DNA from: Actinomycetota bacterium
GTDB taxonomy: Bacteria; Actinomycetota; Geothermincolia; Geothermincolales; RBG-13-55-18
Assembly: GCA_028697145.1 (NCBI GenBank)
Contig: JAQVFR010000005.1
Coordinates: 34,477 to 98,476 of the forward strand
Direction of reading: 5' to 3'
DNA: 64,000 nt
Below, piece after piece: positions 63,594-64,000 of this stretch; positions within the stretch are counted from its first letter, which is position 1, and every line of letters begins with the position of its first letter. The notes beneath the pieces are model-generated. The model was not told the DNA's origin. It ran no database searches and saw nothing but the letters and a program-made list of their open reading frames with translations. The position numbers and the translations under genes were made by a program.

Positions 63594-64000
63594 ATGCGCA
63601 CGACCGTTCCGAGGACGTTCGTATTCCTGCTGGCGGCGCTGCTACTGGGTGGTCTTCTGATGTTGGCCAACGCGCCGGTCTCCCGGGCCCAGGGCGCCGG
63701 CTACATGATCAGTGCCTGGGGATACAACGGCGACGGCCAGTGCGACGTCCCCGCCCCCAACTCCGGATTCAAGGCCGTGTCCGGCGGGGGGAGCACAGCC
63801 TGGACCTGAGGAACGCGCATACCGTCAATTCCTCGGTCTACCACACCGGCCACGGCGCGGTGAGCCCTGCTTCGCAGACCGTGCTCCACGGGAGCGGAGC
63901 CAGCGTAGACCTGGTCCCCGACCCCGGTTATCACGCAGCAGCCATTTACGACAACGGCCTCTTCAAGCAGGTCGCCGACCCTTACGTCATCGGCTACGTG
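63594..64000 (+). pseudogene. Secreted RCC1-like repeat protein, apparent frameshift, cut by window end
   Basis: The frame starts at ATG 63594 behind GAGGAGG. A signal peptide (residues 1-33) is followed by ISAWGYNGDGQCDVPAP, an RCC1-repeat opening. The frame stops at 63809, but in the frame shifted by one base the sequence continues from 63797 as HSLDLRN (after one added base) into AHTVNSSVYHTGHGAVSPASQ, a bacterial surface repeat, and stays open to the window end. The G6 run at 63785-63791 just before the shift is the likely site: one more G would give GGGEHSLDLRN in one frame. Either an assembly slip, a phase-variable tract or a true pseudogene. Confidence 0.75.

Overview
The window is GC-rich bacterial chromosome with no plasmid, phage or insertion-sequence genes, no rRNA or tRNA that I can recognise, and no CRISPR array. 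Lipoproteins, one sigma-A type rpoD, a pyruvate-phosphate dikinase / dGTPase / primase / sigma factor block, ferredoxin-coupled 2-oxoacid oxidoreductase, desulfoferrodoxin, rubrerythrin, many 4Fe-4S proteins and secreted proteins with FAEGYTG-type repeats suggest an anaerobic, deep-branching Actinomycetota-like organism (Geothermincolia or a relative). The lineage is inference from gene content.

Layout. 1-5.9 kb: ppdK 3' end, an FMN reductase, dgt, dnaG and rpoD. 6-11.6 kb: a membrane glycosyltransferase, two paralogous small lipoproteins, a beta-propeller lipoprotein, an FAD oxidoreductase and a zinc-ribbon membrane protein. 11.7-17.8 kb: a redox-stress island with a leftward Rrf2 regulator / Fe-S protein / ftsH / thioredoxin reductase operon, divergent from a peroxiredoxin whose peroxidatic residue is encoded by an in-frame TGA (predicted selenocysteine), then desulfoferrodoxin and rubrerythrin. 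18-24.9 kb: a conserved hypothetical, a PfpI protein, 2-oxoacid:ferredoxin oxidoreductase (two subunits), a cysteine-rich ferredoxin, an acetyltransferase and LarB. 25-38.4 kb: a repeat-rich secreted protein, an RRM protein, a flavodoxin-like reductase, acetyl-CoA synthetase, a glutamine cyclotransferase lipoprotein, a DapA-like aldolase, a GH13 glucosidase, a TPR protein and another lipoprotein. 38.6-46.3 kb: a CDF metal exporter, lipoate ligase, Zn-alcohol dehydrogenase, an SDR, and a complete E1alpha/E1beta/E2 2-oxoacid (or acetoin) dehydrogenase set without E3. 46.6-49.4 kb: a ferredoxin-family fragment, purC and a nicotinate phosphoribosyltransferase. 49.6-57.6 kb: three SDRs, two acyl-CoA ligases and a PaaK-like ligase. 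57.8-61.1 kb: three more cysteine-rich ferredoxins, one truncated, beside a methyltransferase fragment. 61.1-64 kb: an ABC exporter, a DUF1801 protein, and an RCC1-like secreted protein broken by an apparent frameshift at the window edge.

The most notable points are the predicted selenocysteine peroxiredoxin with a SECIS-like hairpin; four proteins sharing a C-x-C-C-x-C-C-C signature ahead of two ferredoxin clusters (plus a fifth N-terminal fragment); a promoter/operator for the Rrf2 operon in which a 12-bp palindrome lies between the -35 and -10 boxes; and a 32-bp REP-like repeat at three intergenic sites flanking the carbon-metabolism clusters. Start sites were moved from the longest reading frame to a better ribosome-binding site where the sequence supported it.
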